A DNA stretch of 5,756 nt, from the NCBI GenBank assembly GCA_025059435.1, contig JANXDK010000033.1, forward strand, positions 1-5,756, in the 5' to 3' direction. This document shows positions 5,612 to 5,756 of this stretch, piece by piece; the first letter of the stretch is position 1, and the number at the start of each line of letters is the position of its first letter. Position numbers and translations under genes: made by a program. This DNA comes from Thermoproteota archaeon. Its GTDB lineage: Archaea > Thermoproteota > EX4484-205 > JAAOZP01. Below the pieces are notes generated by a model. It searched no databases. It had not been told where the DNA came from and saw only the letters and a program-made list of their open reading frames with translations.

Positions 5612-5756
5612 ATGAGTGAAATAGTACCAGGTGCAACGGTCGTTGGAGTAGTGTACGACAGTGGAGTAATCCTTGGGGCTGACAGAAGAGCAGCATACGG
5701 GACCTTCGTAATCGGAAAATCGGTTAAAAAGCTCTTTCAGATAACTCCCCGGATAG
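5612..5756 (+). CDS. psmB: 20S proteasome beta subunit, apparently lacking the catalytic threonine, N-terminal 48 residues, partial
   Basis: The frame opens at ATG 5612 and runs off the right edge after 48 codons of a protein expected to be about 200 long. VVGVVYDSGVILGADRRAAYG (from residue 10) followed by a VKKLFQI block (38-44) is the start of a proteasome beta fold. Aligned with canonical beta subunits (G-T1-T-T-V-G), the present order is Gly7-Ala8-Thr9-Val10-Val11-Gly12, so Ala8 occupies the nucleophile position. Asp24 then falls exactly on Asp17 and Lys40 on Lys33, which confirms the register. The propeptide would be very short or absent. The subunit is therefore probably non-catalytic, as reported for one of the beta subunits of Sulfolobus, and would assemble with the catalytic subunit encoded at 840-1511. 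The start is supported by the TATA box 28 bases upstream; the ATG at 5590 is out of frame and stops at once. Confidence 0.9.
   Translation, partial: MSEIVPGATVVGVVYDSGVILGADRRAAYGTFVIGKSVKKLFQITPRI

Noticed and set aside
5590..5619. ATG at 5590 as the start of the right-hand beta subunit
   Set aside because: It is out of frame with the proteasome sequence and reaches a TGA after nine codons.
1..5756. Search by eye for tRNA/rRNA genes, CRISPR repeats, insertion sequences and defence-type genes
   Set aside because: Nothing found: all stretches over 80 bases are covered by recognisable housekeeping genes, and no repeat longer than the 15-base tandem unit was noticed.

Overview
The window looks like a chromosomal housekeeping segment from a hyperthermophilic or thermophilic archaeon, most likely of the Thermoproteota (Crenarchaeota, Desulfurococcales-like). 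The grounds are archaeal-only genes (glycerol-1-phosphate dehydrogenase, the KH/beta-CASP nuclease aCPSF1, the NadM-type NMN adenylyltransferase, a UPF0179 protein), two distinct 20S proteasome beta subunits, frequent AGG/AGA and ATA codons, GTG/TTG starts, and TATA boxes about 28 bases before the start codon, which is typical of leaderless archaeal mRNAs. The order-level placement is inference; no rRNA or tRNA is present to fix it.

Layout from left to right. Positions 1-1511 hold a minus-strand pair: a catalytic proteasome beta subunit (1511 to 840) followed, with a 4-base ATGA overlap, by the N-terminal 281 residues of aCPSF1, which runs off the left edge. Positions 1512-1584 form a divergent promoter region with a perfect 9-base inverted repeat around a single A/T-rich core. 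Rightwards from it runs a plus-strand pair: egsA (G1P dehydrogenase, 1585-2652) and a cysteine-rich UPF0179 protein (2663-3106). This pair converges, with only 8 bases between stop codons, on a minus-strand block transcribed from right to left: rtcA (RNA 3'-phosphate cyclase, 5532-4459), nadM (4406-3876) and a long archaeal FKBP-type prolyl isomerase (re-called here as 3831-3115, with its own promoter). Positions 5533-5611 are a second divergent promoter region, and a second proteasome beta subunit begins at 5612 on the plus strand and runs off the right edge.

Functionally the window mixes protein turnover and folding (two proteasome beta subunits, FKBP), RNA 3'-end metabolism and transcription termination (aCPSF1, RtcA), NAD synthesis (NadM) and the committing step of archaeal membrane lipid synthesis (EgsA, which itself uses NAD(P)H). 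The most notable points are that the second beta subunit has alanine where the catalytic N-terminal threonine should be, that both beta genes lie in one 5-kb neighbourhood, and that the psmB/egsA divergent promoter is built as a palindrome. I see no mobile element, CRISPR array, RNA gene or clearly undescribed multi-gene system. There is no gene-free stretch longer than 80 bases.
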